Positions 1-7,383 of a stretch of 64,000 nucleotides of DNA are shown here, piece after piece. Location: assembly GCF_006974125.1 (NCBI RefSeq), contig NZ_CP037858.1, positions 1,860,001-1,924,000 on the forward strand. Reading direction: 5' to 3'. This DNA comes from Stenotrophomonas maltophilia. GTDB taxonomy: Bacteria; Pseudomonadota; Gammaproteobacteria; Xanthomonadales; Xanthomonadaceae. A program made the position numbers and the translations under genes. The notes under the pieces were generated by a model. It had not been told where the DNA came from. It worked only from the letters and a program-made list of their open reading frames with translations, and did no database searches. The first letter of the stretch is position 1; each line of letters starts with the position of its first letter.

Positions 1-374
1 GCAGCTCGGTGGCCGGGGACTGGTCTTCGTACGACGGGGCCGCACGGTGGATTTCCCAGCTGTCGCTGGCGGCCACCGGGCCGGCTTCGTCGATCGGACG
101 GCCGAGCACGTCCATGATGCGGCCCAGGGTGCCAGCGCCGACCGGCACGGAGATGCCGCGGTTGGTGTTGGTGGCAACCAGGTTGCGCTTCAGGCCGTCG
201 GTGGAACCGAGGGCGATGGTACGCACCACGCCGTCGCCCAGCTGCTGCTGGACTTCGAGGGTGATTTCGGTGTTGTCGACCTTCAGTGCGTCATACACCT
301 TCGGCACCGACTCACGCGGGAATTCGACGTCGACGACCGCGCCGATGATCTGAACGATCTTGCCCTGACTCATT
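1..374 (-). CDS. atpD: ATP synthase F1 subunit beta, N-terminal part (cut by window edge)
   Basis: This is the catalytic beta subunit of the F1 sector, which makes ATP from ADP and phosphate on the cytoplasmic face of the inner membrane. Only the first ~124 residues are in the window. They begin [18 protein letters not shown], the classic start of bacterial AtpD, and include the conserved [17 protein letters not shown] segment of the beta-barrel domain. The Walker A region lies beyond the edge. It is the most downstream atp gene seen, 37 nt after atpG, in the standard I-B-E-F-H-A-G-D order; atpC should follow outside. Confidence 0.98.
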
Positions 375-411
375 GCTGCATCCTCTAAATGTGTGCTTTG
401 AACGAACGCGG

Positions 412-1275
412 TCAGACTGCTGCCGCGCCGCCGACGATTTCGGAGATTTCCTGGGTGATCGCTGCCTGGCGCGCCTTGTTGTAGACGAGCTGCAGGGTGC
501 CGATCAGCTTGTTGGCGTTGTCGCTCGCCGCCTTCATCGCAACCATGCGTGCCGCATGCTCGGAGGCGACGTTTTCCAGCAGTGCCTGGTACACCAGCGA
601 CTCGATGTAACGCGTCATCACGTGCTCCAGCACGGTCGCGGCATCGGGTTCGTACAGGTAATCCCAGTCGTGGTGAGCGACCTGCTTCTCAGCCGGCGGC
701 AGTGGCAGCAGCTGATCGAAGCTGGCCTTCTGCGTCATGGTGTTCACGAAGCGGTTGTAGACCAGGTACACGCGGTCGACCTTGCCTTCGGTGAAGGCGT
801 CGAGCATGACCTTGATCACACCGATCAGCGATTCCAGCTTCGGCACGTCGCCGATGTGGGTCACGCTGCCGACCATGTTGACCTTCACGCGGCGGAAGAA
901 GGTCGATGCCTTCTGGCCGATGGTCACCAGGTCCACTTCGGCACCCTTGTCCTGCCATGCCTTGGCTTCGCCCAGCATCTTGCGGAACAGGTTGTTGTTC
1001 AGGCCGCCGGCCAGGCCGCGATCGGAGGAGATCACGATGAAACCGACCCGCTTGACCTGCTCGCGCTCGACCAGGAACGGATGCTGGTAGTCGGTGCTGG
1101 CCTGGGCCAGGTGACCGATCACCTGCTTCATCGCCTGCGCGTACGGACGCGAGGTCTTCATCCGATCCTGCGCCTTGCGGATCTTGGAGGCCGAGACCAT
1201 TTCCAGGGCGCGCGTCACCTTGCGGGTGTTCTGCACGCTCTTGATCTTGGTTTTGATTTCGCGTCCGCTTGCCAT
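412..1275 (-). CDS. atpG: ATP synthase F1 subunit gamma
   Basis: This is the central rotating shaft of F1, coupling proton flow through the c-ring to catalysis in the alpha3beta3 head. The 287 residues are the usual length. The N-terminal helix reads [19 protein letters not shown] and the C-terminal helix contains [19 protein letters not shown]. These are the two conserved ends that form the coiled-coil axle. It sits between atpA and atpD. The 97-nt gap to atpA is unusual for this operon because it holds a hairpin and a SMAG repeat. Confidence 0.98.
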   Translation of the reverse strand: MASGREIKTKIKSVQNTRKVTRALEMVSASKIRKAQDRMKTSRPYAQAMKQVIGHLAQASTDYQHPFLVEREQVKRVGFIVISSDRGLAGGLNNNLFRKMLGEAKAWQDKGAEVDLVTIGQKASTFFRRVKVNMVGSVTHIGDVPKLESLIGVIKVMLDAFTEGKVDRVYLVYNRFVNTMTQKASFDQLLPLPPAEKQVAHHDWDYLYEPDAATVLEHVMTRYIESLVYQALLENVASEHAARMVAMKAASDNANKLIGTLQLVYNKARQAAITQEISEIVGGAAAV

Positions 1276-1291
1276 CTCTTGTTTCCCGTGG

Positions 1292-1311
1292 CGCGGGGCT
1301 GATGCCCCGCG
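1292..1311. repeat. GC-rich hairpin in the atpA-atpG gap
   Basis: This perfect 8-bp inverted repeat (CGCGGGGC, loop TGAT, GCCCCGCG) lies just upstream of atpG in the operon mRNA. With no T-tract on either side it is not a rho-independent terminator. It could stabilise the mRNA or adjust atpG translation; its role is not known from the sequence. Confidence 0.6.
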
Positions 1312-1337
1312 TTGTTCAACCGTTTGTCATCTGGTCC

Positions 1338-1362
1338 AGCGGAGCCAGCGGCTCCGCTCTAC
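1338..1362 (-). repeat. SMAG/REP palindrome inside the atp operon
   Basis: Read on the minus strand this is GTAG followed by AGCGGAGCC, a 3-nt loop and GGCTCCGCT. That is the GTAG-plus-stem-loop form of Stenotrophomonas SMAG elements (REP superfamily). It lies within the transcribed atpA-atpG spacer of an essential operon, where a stem-loop may affect RNA decay or the relative yield of the genes on either side. Confidence 0.8.
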
Positions 1363-1372
1363 AGGACCGCGA

Positions 1373-2920
1373 TTACCAGCTGCCGGTGGTCTTGAACTCG
1401 GCGATGCCCTTCTTGAAGGCACCTTCGATGTCGTTGTCCCAACCGCCGGTGGCGTTGACCTTGCTGACCAGCTCGCCCTGGGTATTGGCGAAGTGGGCGT
1501 GCAGGCCTTCTTCGAACGCCAGCAGCTTGTTGACCGGCACGTCGTCGAGGTAACCCTCGTTGACGGCGTAGATCGACAGCGCCTGGTTGGCGATCGACAT
1601 CGGCGCGTACTGCTTCTGCTTCATCAGCTCGGTGACGCGCTGGCCGCGCTCCAGCTGCTTGCGGGTCGCTTCGTCCAGGTCCGAGGCGAACTGCGCGAAC
1701 GCAGCCAGCTCGCGGTACTGGGCCAGCGAGATACGGATGCCGCCCGACAGCTTCTTGATGATCTTGGTCTGGGCCGAGCCACCGACGCGCGACACCGAGA
1801 TACCGGCGTTCACGGCCGGGCGGATGCCGGCGTTGAACAGGTCGGTTTCCAGGAAGATCTGGCCGTCGGTGATCGAGATCACGTTGGTCGGAACGAAGGC
1901 GGACACGTCGCCGGCCTGGGTTTCGATGATCGGCAGCGCGGTCAGCGAACCGGTCTTGCCGGTGACCTTGCCTTCGGTGAACTTCTCGACGTATTCCTCG
2001 GACACGCGGGCAGCGCGCTCGAGCAGACGGGAGTGCAGGTAGAACACGTCACCCGGGTAGGCTTCACGGCCCGGCGGGCGCTTCAGCAGCAGCGAGATCT
2101 GGCGGTAGGCAACGGCCTGCTTGGACAGATCGTCGTACACGATCAGCGCGTCTTCGCCGCGGTCCATGAAGTACTCACCCATGGTGCAGCCCGAGTAGGC
2201 GCTGATGTACTGCATGGCAGCCGATTCGGAGGCGGTCGCGGCCACCACGATGGTGTGGGCCAGCGCGCCGTTCTCTTCCAGCTTGCGCACGATGTTGGCG
2301 ATGGTCGAAGCCTTCTGGCCGATCGCAACGTACACGCACTTGATGCCGGTGCCCTTCTGGTTGATCACGGCATCGATCGCCATCGCGGTCTTGCCGGTCT
2401 GGCGGTCACCGATGATCAGCTCGCGCTGGCCACGGCCGATCGGGATCATCGCGTCGACCGACTTGTAACCGGTCTGCACCGGCTGGTCGACCGACTTGCG
2501 CCAGATCACGCCCGGTGCAACGCGCTCCACCGGAGCGGTCAGGTCGGTGCCCAGCGGGCCCTTGCCGTCGATCGGCTCGCCCAGCGCGTTCACGACGCGG
2601 CCCAGCAGTTCCGGACCCACCGGCACTTCCAGGATGCGGCCGGTGGTCTTGGCGACGTCGCCTTCGCGCAGGTTTTCGTAGTCACCCAGGACCACGGCGC
2701 CGACCGAGTCGCGCTCCAGGTTCAGGGCCAGGGCGAAGGTGTTGTTCGGCAGTTCGATCATTTCGCCCTGCATCACGTCGGCCAGACCGAAGATGCGCAC
2801 GATGCCGTCGGACACGCTGGTCACGGTGCCTTCGTTGCGCGATTCCGCGGCCAGCTTGACCTTCTCGATGCGGTTCTTGATCAGTTCGCTGATTTCGGAG
2901 GGGTTGAGCGTGGTTGCCAT
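1373..2920 (-). CDS. atpA: ATP synthase F1 subunit alpha
   Basis: This is the non-catalytic nucleotide-binding subunit of the F1 hexamer. It is 515 residues from ATG at 2920, beginning [20 protein letters not shown]. The P-loop [13 protein letters not shown] is near residue 170, and the typical alpha-subunit sequence [20 protein letters not shown] follows. An in-frame TTG two codons upstream is possible, but AGGA seven bases before the ATG favours the ATG. It lies between atpH and atpG. The upstream spacer holds a decayed GTAG-type palindrome next to the ribosome site. Confidence 0.98.
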   Translation of the reverse strand: MATTLNPSEISELIKNRIEKVKLAAESRNEGTVTSVSDGIVRIFGLADVMQGEMIELPNNTFALALNLERDSVGAVVLGDYENLREGDVAKTTGRILEVPVGPELLGRVVNALGEPIDGKGPLGTDLTAPVERVAPGVIWRKSVDQPVQTGYKSVDAMIPIGRGQRELIIGDRQTGKTAMAIDAVINQKGTGIKCVYVAIGQKASTIANIVRKLEENGALAHTIVVAATASESAAMQYISAYSGCTMGEYFMDRGEDALIVYDDLSKQAVAYRQISLLLKRPPGREAYPGDVFYLHSRLLERAARVSEEYVEKFTEGKVTGKTGSLTALPIIETQAGDVSAFVPTNVISITDGQIFLETDLFNAGIRPAVNAGISVSRVGGSAQTKIIKKLSGGIRISLAQYRELAAFAQFASDLDEATRKQLERGQRVTELMKQKQYAPMSIANQALSIYAVNEGYLDDVPVNKLLAFEEGLHAHFANTQGELVSKVNATGGWDNDIEGAFKKGIAEFKTTGSW

Positions 2921-2964
2921 CGTCAAGTCCTAGTGCCGGCAGCGGGGCCGGACGTTAAATGAAT

Positions 2965-3492
2965 TCAGTTAGCGAGCGCGGTCTGCAGACGGGCCAGCTT
3001 GCCCTTCAGCGAACCATCGATGACCACGTCGCCGGCGTCGATCACGGCGCCGCCGATCAGCGAGGCATCGACCGCGGTGGTCACGTCGACCTCGCGGTTG
3101 AAGCGCTTGCGCAGCGCAACCTTGATCGCGTCCAGCTCTCCGGCCGACAGCTCGGAAGCCGAGGTCACCGTGGCCTTGACCACGTGCTCGGCTTCGGCGC
3201 GCAGGGCGTCGAACATGCCGGAGATTTCCGGCAGCAGCGGCAGACGATGCGATTCGGCCAGGATGGCCAGGAAGCGCGAGTAGGTCTCGCCGTGGGACAC
3301 CGGCGCCAGCAGGGCGACGGCGTCGTCACGACCCAGCTCCGGGTTGGCGAGCAGGGCCGCCACGCGCGGATCGGCGGCGACGTGGGCGGAGAACGCCAGA
3401 GCGTCCGACCACGGCGCAAACGCGCCTTCGTCGCGCGCGGTCGCGAACGCGGCGCGGGCGTACGGGCGGGCAAGCGTGAGGGCCTGGCTCAT
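2965..3492 (-). CDS. atpH: ATP synthase F1 subunit delta
   Basis: This is the peripheral-stalk subunit that ties the top of F1 to subunit b. The 175 residues are the normal length. The N-terminal helical domain begins MSQALTLARPYARAAF. The C-terminal part contains KRFNREVDVTTAVDASLIGG, which matches the conserved OSCP/delta signature. It starts 2 nt after the atpF stop, so the two are probably translationally coupled. Confidence 0.97.
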   Translation of the reverse strand: MSQALTLARPYARAAFATARDEGAFAPWSDALAFSAHVAADPRVAALLANPELGRDDAVALLAPVSHGETYSRFLAILAESHRLPLLPEISGMFDALRAEAEHVVKATVTSASELSAGELDAIKVALRKRFNREVDVTTAVDASLIGGAVIDAGDVVIDGSLKGKLARLQTALAN

Positions 3493-3494
3493 CC

Positions 3495-3965
3495 TTAGAT
3501 CTCCGAGGCCAGCTCGTCGAGCAGCGCCTTGTGGGCGTTGGCGTCGATTTCGCGCTTGAGCAGCTTTTCGGCACCGGTCACGGCCAGCGCGGACACCTGC
3601 TTGCGCAGATCTTCACGGGCACGGTTGGCGGCGGCGTCGATTTCAGCCTGGGCCAGTTCCTTCTGACGGGTGGCTTCGGTGATCGCTTCGTTACGGGCAG
3701 CATCAACGATCTGGTTGGCACGTGCGTGGGCCTGATCGATGATCTCGTTGGCCTTGGTGCGTGCTTCCTTCAGCGCTTCGTTGACCTTCTCCTGCGCCTG
3801 GGCCAGATCTTTCTGGCTGCGGTCGGCAGCAGCGAGGCCTTCAGCAATCTTCTGCTGGCGCTCTTCGATCGCGTTCATCAGCGGCGGCCAGATCTTGGTC
3901 GCGATGATCCAGATCAGACCAGCGAAGGCGAGCGCCTGCGCAAGAAGGGTGAAATTGATATTCAT
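3495..3965 (-). CDS. atpF: ATP synthase Fo subunit b
   Basis: This stator subunit has one N-terminal membrane helix and a long cytoplasmic amphipathic helix that dimerises and binds delta. It is 156 residues from the ATG at 3965 ([19 protein letters not shown]), the family length. The open frame continues upstream, but that extension (to 4049) lacks family character. Residues ~30-150 are a charged Ala/Glu/Lys/Gln-rich coiled coil. Its neighbours are atpE upstream and atpH downstream. Confidence 0.97.
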   Translation of the reverse strand: MNINFTLLAQALAFAGLIWIIATKIWPPLMNAIEERQQKIAEGLAAADRSQKDLAQAQEKVNEALKEARTKANEIIDQAHARANQIVDAARNEAITEATRQKELAQAEIDAAANRAREDLRKQVSALAVTGAEKLLKREIDANAHKALLDELASEI

Positions 3966-4071
3966 GGTTAGCTCGATCGCTGGTTTCGGGGTGGACGTGC
4001 CGCCGAAGCGGCACATCCGGCCTTCATCCGAAACCGGGTGCATCAGCACCCGGTCGTCTCAAACCGCTGTA

Positions 4072-4401
<330 letters not shown>

Positions 4402-4450
4402 CTAAGGGTGATGAAACGGATGAAGGTTGAAACGCGTTGAAGCTTGAAAC

Positions 4451-5251
4451 TCAGTGAGCGTCTTCCGACAGGCTCAGGTACACGATCGACAGCATCATGA
4501 AGATGAAGGCCTGCAGCGGGATCACCAGCAGGTGGAACAGCATCCAGCCGAGGCCGAACACACCACCGGCAATGGCACCGAAGAAACCGGCACCACCCAG
4601 CACCCAGATCAGCAGGAACACGATTTCGCCGCCGAACATGTTGCCGAACAGTCGCATCGCCAGCGAGATCGGCTTGCTCAGCCACTCGACGATGTTGAGG
4701 ATCAGGTTGAACGGCATCATCCACTTGCCGAACGGCGCCGTCAGGAATTCCTTGATGAAGCCGCCCAGGCCCTTCGACTTCAGTGCGAAGAACAGCATCA
4801 GGAAGAACACGCTGATGGCCATGCCCAGGGTGGCATTGACGTCAGCAGTCGGCACCGGCTTCCAGTAGTGCACGCCCACCCATTCCAGCGGCTTGGCGAT
4901 GAAATCGGCCGGGATCATCTTCAGCAGATTCATCAGCAGAATCCAGAAGAAGATGGTGATGGCGATCGGCGTGACCAGCTTGCTCTTGCCGTGGTAGGTG
5001 TCCTTGGCCTGGCGGTCGACGAACTCCAGGCAGATTTCCACGAAGGCCTGCCACTTGCCCGGCACGCCGGCGGTGGCCTTGCGGGTGCCCAGCCAGAACG
5101 CGACAACGATCACCAGGCCCATCAGGACCGCGGTGAGGAAGGTATCGACGTGGATATGCCAGAACATACCCTCACCCTTGCCGACCGGCGCGGTCAGGTT
5201 GTGCAGGTGATGCTGGATGTAGCTGGTAGGGGTTAGAGCCTCGCCCGCCAT
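4451..5251 (-). CDS. atpB: ATP synthase Fo subunit a
   Basis: This membrane subunit forms the two proton half-channels next to the c-ring. The 266 residues have five or six hydrophobic segments. The essential channel arginine is in SLAMRLFGNMFGGEIV, and the C-terminal helix contains LQAFIFMMLSIVYLSLSEDAH, both as in proteobacterial AtpB. It lies between atpI and atpE. Confidence 0.97.
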   Translation of the reverse strand: MAGEALTPTSYIQHHLHNLTAPVGKGEGMFWHIHVDTFLTAVLMGLVIVVAFWLGTRKATAGVPGKWQAFVEICLEFVDRQAKDTYHGKSKLVTPIAITIFFWILLMNLLKMIPADFIAKPLEWVGVHYWKPVPTADVNATLGMAISVFFLMLFFALKSKGLGGFIKEFLTAPFGKWMMPFNLILNIVEWLSKPISLAMRLFGNMFGGEIVFLLIWVLGGAGFFGAIAGGVFGLGWMLFHLLVIPLQAFIFMMLSIVYLSLSEDAH

Positions 5252-5282
5252 GTGTCCGGAACCTTCAGTTAATTGAATTCTG

Positions 5283-5648
5283 TCAACGCCTGGCCATCGC
5301 CAGGACCTGGAACATCAAGCCGACGGCGATACCGGCCAACAGCGCCAATGCAGGCAGCTTGAAGACCAGGAACCCCACCAGCAGGACGCCGAAAACCACG
5401 ACCCACTTGGCCACGATCGCAATGATCAGGCGAGCCATCGCCGATCCTGCGGCCAGTGCCCCGCCGCCCAGTGCCATCCGTGCCGCCACCCAGCCACCGG
5501 CCGAAATGGCCACACCGGACGCCAGCGCGCCGAGGGCGTATTTCGGACCTACCAGCAGGAAGGCCAGGGCCAGGACAGCCACTGCGGCCAGCGGGTAGAC
5601 CGCGGCGCGCAGCATCAGTCGCCGACCCGCATCAACGGAGTTCAGCAC
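5283..5648 (-). CDS. atpI: ATP synthase subunit I
   Basis: This small membrane protein is encoded first in many atp operons and, in that family, helps c-ring assembly or magnesium handling. It is 121 residues with four hydrophobic segments, including LMLRAAVYPLAAVAVLALAF and the C-terminal LALLAGIAVGLMFQVLAM. The start is a GTG at 5648 without a strong ribosome site, so the exact start is uncertain. The position directly after the operon promoter and before atpB supports the call more than the poorly conserved sequence does. Confidence 0.85.
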   Translation of the reverse strand: MLNSVDAGRRLMLRAAVYPLAAVAVLALAFLLVGPKYALGALASGVAISAGGWVAARMALGGGALAAGSAMARLIIAIVAKWVVVFGVLLVGFLVFKLPALALLAGIAVGLMFQVLAMARR

Positions 5649-5718
5649 AGGACGTCCCGCGTGGTTGCAAGTGGAGGGCTGAGGCGGCTACAGCAGGGGG
5701 GCCTCATCGAGCCGCCAA

Positions 5719-5748
5719 ATTATAGCAATGGGACAATTTGCGAGACAA
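5719..5748 (-). promoter_or_regulatory. Probable sigma70 promoter of the atp operon
   Basis: On the minus strand there is TTGTCT (5743-5748) and a perfect TATAAT (5719-5724) separated by 18 bp. It lies about 70 nt upstream of atpI and points into the operon. No other candidate of this quality was seen in the atpI upstream region. Confidence 0.75.
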
Positions 5749-5842
5749 CCGCTCCCTGTTCATCCCGGGAAGCCGCAAGTTGCGGTAACGGTTACATTTT
5801 TGCGTGCCACCCGGGGGACAATGACGTCCGTATGATGTTGCA

Positions 5843-5990
5843 GCGCAGTATTGAACTTTGGTCGCAGGCCGCGGAACTTTCGCCGAATGTGCCGGTCCGA
5901 TCTTTCGACCTGCCTGCAGCAACCTCGTCGACGCTTCGCCCCGCAGGTCCCACGATGGCCCCGAAGCCCGGCTCCGGGGCCATCTTTTTT
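5843..5990 (+). ncRNA. Candidate small RNA between atpI and the outer-membrane gene
   Basis: A strong intrinsic terminator at 5954-5990 (10-bp GATGGCCCCG stem, a further AGC/GCT pair, then six T) does not follow any recognised plus-strand gene. Upstream, GACCTGC (5907-5913) pairs with GCAGGTC (5943-5949) and leaves a C-rich loop. A TATGAT at 5831-5836 could be a -10 box, giving a transcript of about 150 nt from ~5843, but no good -35 was found. A 59-codon frame from the ATG at 5833 runs through the terminator and has no ribosome site. It could instead be a leader of the downstream barrel gene that ends early. Confidence 0.4.
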
Positions 5991-6108
5991 GCATCGTGGC
6001 GACAGCGCTGAACCGTGCACATCGCGTGGACCATACGTTCACGGATGGTGGACGGCGATGTCCGGCACAGTGGCTTTCATTCTGATGAACCACTGCAAGG
6101 ACTCTTCG

Positions 6109-6927
6109 ATGCGCTCCGTACCCACCCTGCTCGCCCTCTCCCTGCTCGCCGCCGGCGCCTCGTTCGCCTCTGCCGCCCACGCCGCCGAAGGCGACGATCG
6201 CTTCGCCCTGCGCCTGGGTGCGATGAACATCGACTCGGACAATACGATCCGCGGCAAGACCAACGTGGCTGGCCAGGACATCGGCTTCTCCGAGGACTTC
6301 AAGCTGGGCGGCAAGGAGTGGGAACCGCGCATCGACGGCATGTTCCGCATCAGCAACCGCCAGCGCCTGCTGTTCAACTACTTCAAGTACGACAAGGATC
6401 GCCGCGAGACCCTCGGCCAGGACATTTCCTTCGGTGACGTCAACGTGCCGTCCGGCAGCTTCGTCAAGGGCGAGCTGAAGTACCAGGTGGCCAGCCTGGT
6501 CTATGACTACTCGGTGGTGGACACCGACACCTTCGACCTCGGCCTGCAGATCGGTGCCGAGTACGCCAAGGTGAGCAGCAAGGCCTACGCCGACCTGGGC
6601 ACCGTCTACGAGGGCCAGTTCCTCAACGAGAAGACCGACGGTGTGGCACCGGTGGTCGGCGCGCGCCTGAGCTTCACTCCGTCGGAGAAGTGGATGATCA
6701 CGCTGCAGGGCCAGTACCTCAACACGCGCTGGGGCAGCTTCGACGACTACAAGGGTGACCTGAGCCGCGCCAACGCCATCGTCGATTACCGCTTCACCAA
6801 GAACTTCGGTGTGTTCGCCGGCTACGACTGGTTCAAGCTCGATGCGGACAAGAAGGGCAGCGACGGCACCATCGGCCTGAAGCAGGAGTTCAAGGGCCCG
6901 GTGGCCGGCGTCAGTTTCGTGTTCTGA
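6109..6927 (+). CDS. Outer-membrane beta-barrel protein, family not identified
   Basis: This is 272 residues, starting with a signal peptide MRSVPTLLALSLLAAGASFA and a cleavage site near AAHAAEG. The mature part alternates hydrophobic and polar residues in strand-sized blocks and ends in SFVF with a terminal Phe, the C-terminal signature for BAM-dependent barrels. The ATG at 6109 is preceded by AAGGA at normal spacing; the longer open frame upstream crosses the terminator at 5954-5990. It stands alone with its own terminator. Its cargo or role cannot be read from the sequence. Confidence 0.85.
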   Translation: MRSVPTLLALSLLAAGASFASAAHAAEGDDRFALRLGAMNIDSDNTIRGKTNVAGQDIGFSEDFKLGGKEWEPRIDGMFRISNRQRLLFNYFKYDKDRRETLGQDISFGDVNVPSGSFVKGELKYQVASLVYDYSVVDTDTFDLGLQIGAEYAKVSSKAYADLGTVYEGQFLNEKTDGVAPVVGARLSFTPSEKWMITLQGQYLNTRWGSFDDYKGDLSRANAIVDYRFTKNFGVFAGYDWFKLDADKKGSDGTIGLKQEFKGPVAGVSFVF

Positions 6928-6960
6928 TCCCCCGCCCCTTCCACGGCACTCTCTCTCCTG

Positions 6961-6995
6961 GCGCGGCCTCCGGAACATCGGGGCCGCGCTTTTTT
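6961..6995 (+). terminator. Rho-independent terminator of the barrel gene
   Basis: GCGCGGCC (6961-6968) pairs with GGCCGCGC (6982-6989), followed by six T. It is 34 nt after the stop of the barrel gene. Confidence 0.9.
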
Positions 6996-7038
6996 GTGGG
7001 TTCCTGTCAGAAGAGTAGAAGCGGGTTGGTCGAGCGCT

Positions 7039-7130
7039 GGAGGGAGCGGGGGCCGTGTGCGAATGTCCCCCGGCGCCGGCCTGCGGCCGACGCCTCCTCC
7101 TTTACTTCGCACACGGCCCCCGCTCCCTCC
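7039..7130. repeat. Long palindromic intergenic element A
   Basis: Perfect 25-bp inverted arms (7039-7063 and 7106-7130) enclose a 42-nt core (7064-7105). The core begins TGTCCCCCG and ends GCCTCCTCCTTTAC, and has its own hairpin around GGCC-TGC-GGCC. The same core recurs at 7224-7265 inside quite different arms. On the minus strand the core reads GTAAAGGAGGAGGCG, with repeated GGA. No plausible gene covers it, and its function is unknown. The 455-bp gap between the barrel gene and lpdA holds this, element B and two terminators. Confidence 0.85.
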
Positions 7131-7192
7131 GCGTGTCAAGCATCCATGCGCCTGTTGCAGTGGCTCTGCGGCTCGACCGTCCGCAAGCCGAG

Positions 7193-7296
7193 CCGCTGTG
7201 CGGGTGGCGGGCGTTTGGACAAATGTCCCCCGTTGCCCGCCTGCGGCGGTCGCCTCCTCCTTTACTTTGTCCAAACGCCTGCCACCCGCACAGCGG
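7193..7296. repeat. Long palindromic intergenic element B (same core as A, different arms)
   Basis: The 31-nt arms (7193-7223 and 7266-7296) are complementary except for one G-T wobble. They enclose a 42-nt core (7224-7265) that aligns base for base in length with that of element A. The core ends are identical, and the internal hairpin has changed on both sides (CCGCC-TGC-GGCGG here). Arms start CCGCTGTGCGGG, unlike those of A. The paired changes point to selection for folding of RNA or single-stranded DNA. Confidence 0.85.
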
Positions 7297-7332
7297 CCCG
7301 AACGCTCGCAACGAGAGTGATCGAAGCTCAAC

Positions 7333-7363
7333 AAAAAGCCCCGGCAGATGCCAGGGCTTTTCG
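7333..7363 (-). terminator. Rho-independent terminator of lpdA
   Basis: AAAAGCCC (7334-7341) pairs with GGGCTTTT (7354-7361), with an inner GGC/GCC pair. On the minus strand it ends in a T-run, 20 nt beyond the lpdA stop. Confidence 0.85.
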
Positions 7364-7383
7364 TTTGGAACGGCGCGGGCGCC

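Noticed and set aside
2931..2953. GTGCCGGC...GCCGGAC palindrome between atpH and atpA
   Set aside because: Resembles a SMAG element but has several stem mismatches; too decayed to list as a separate repeat.
5661..6011. A 116-residue frame over the candidate sRNA
   Set aside because: It reads through a strong terminator hairpin and overlaps the atp promoter, with no ribosome site.
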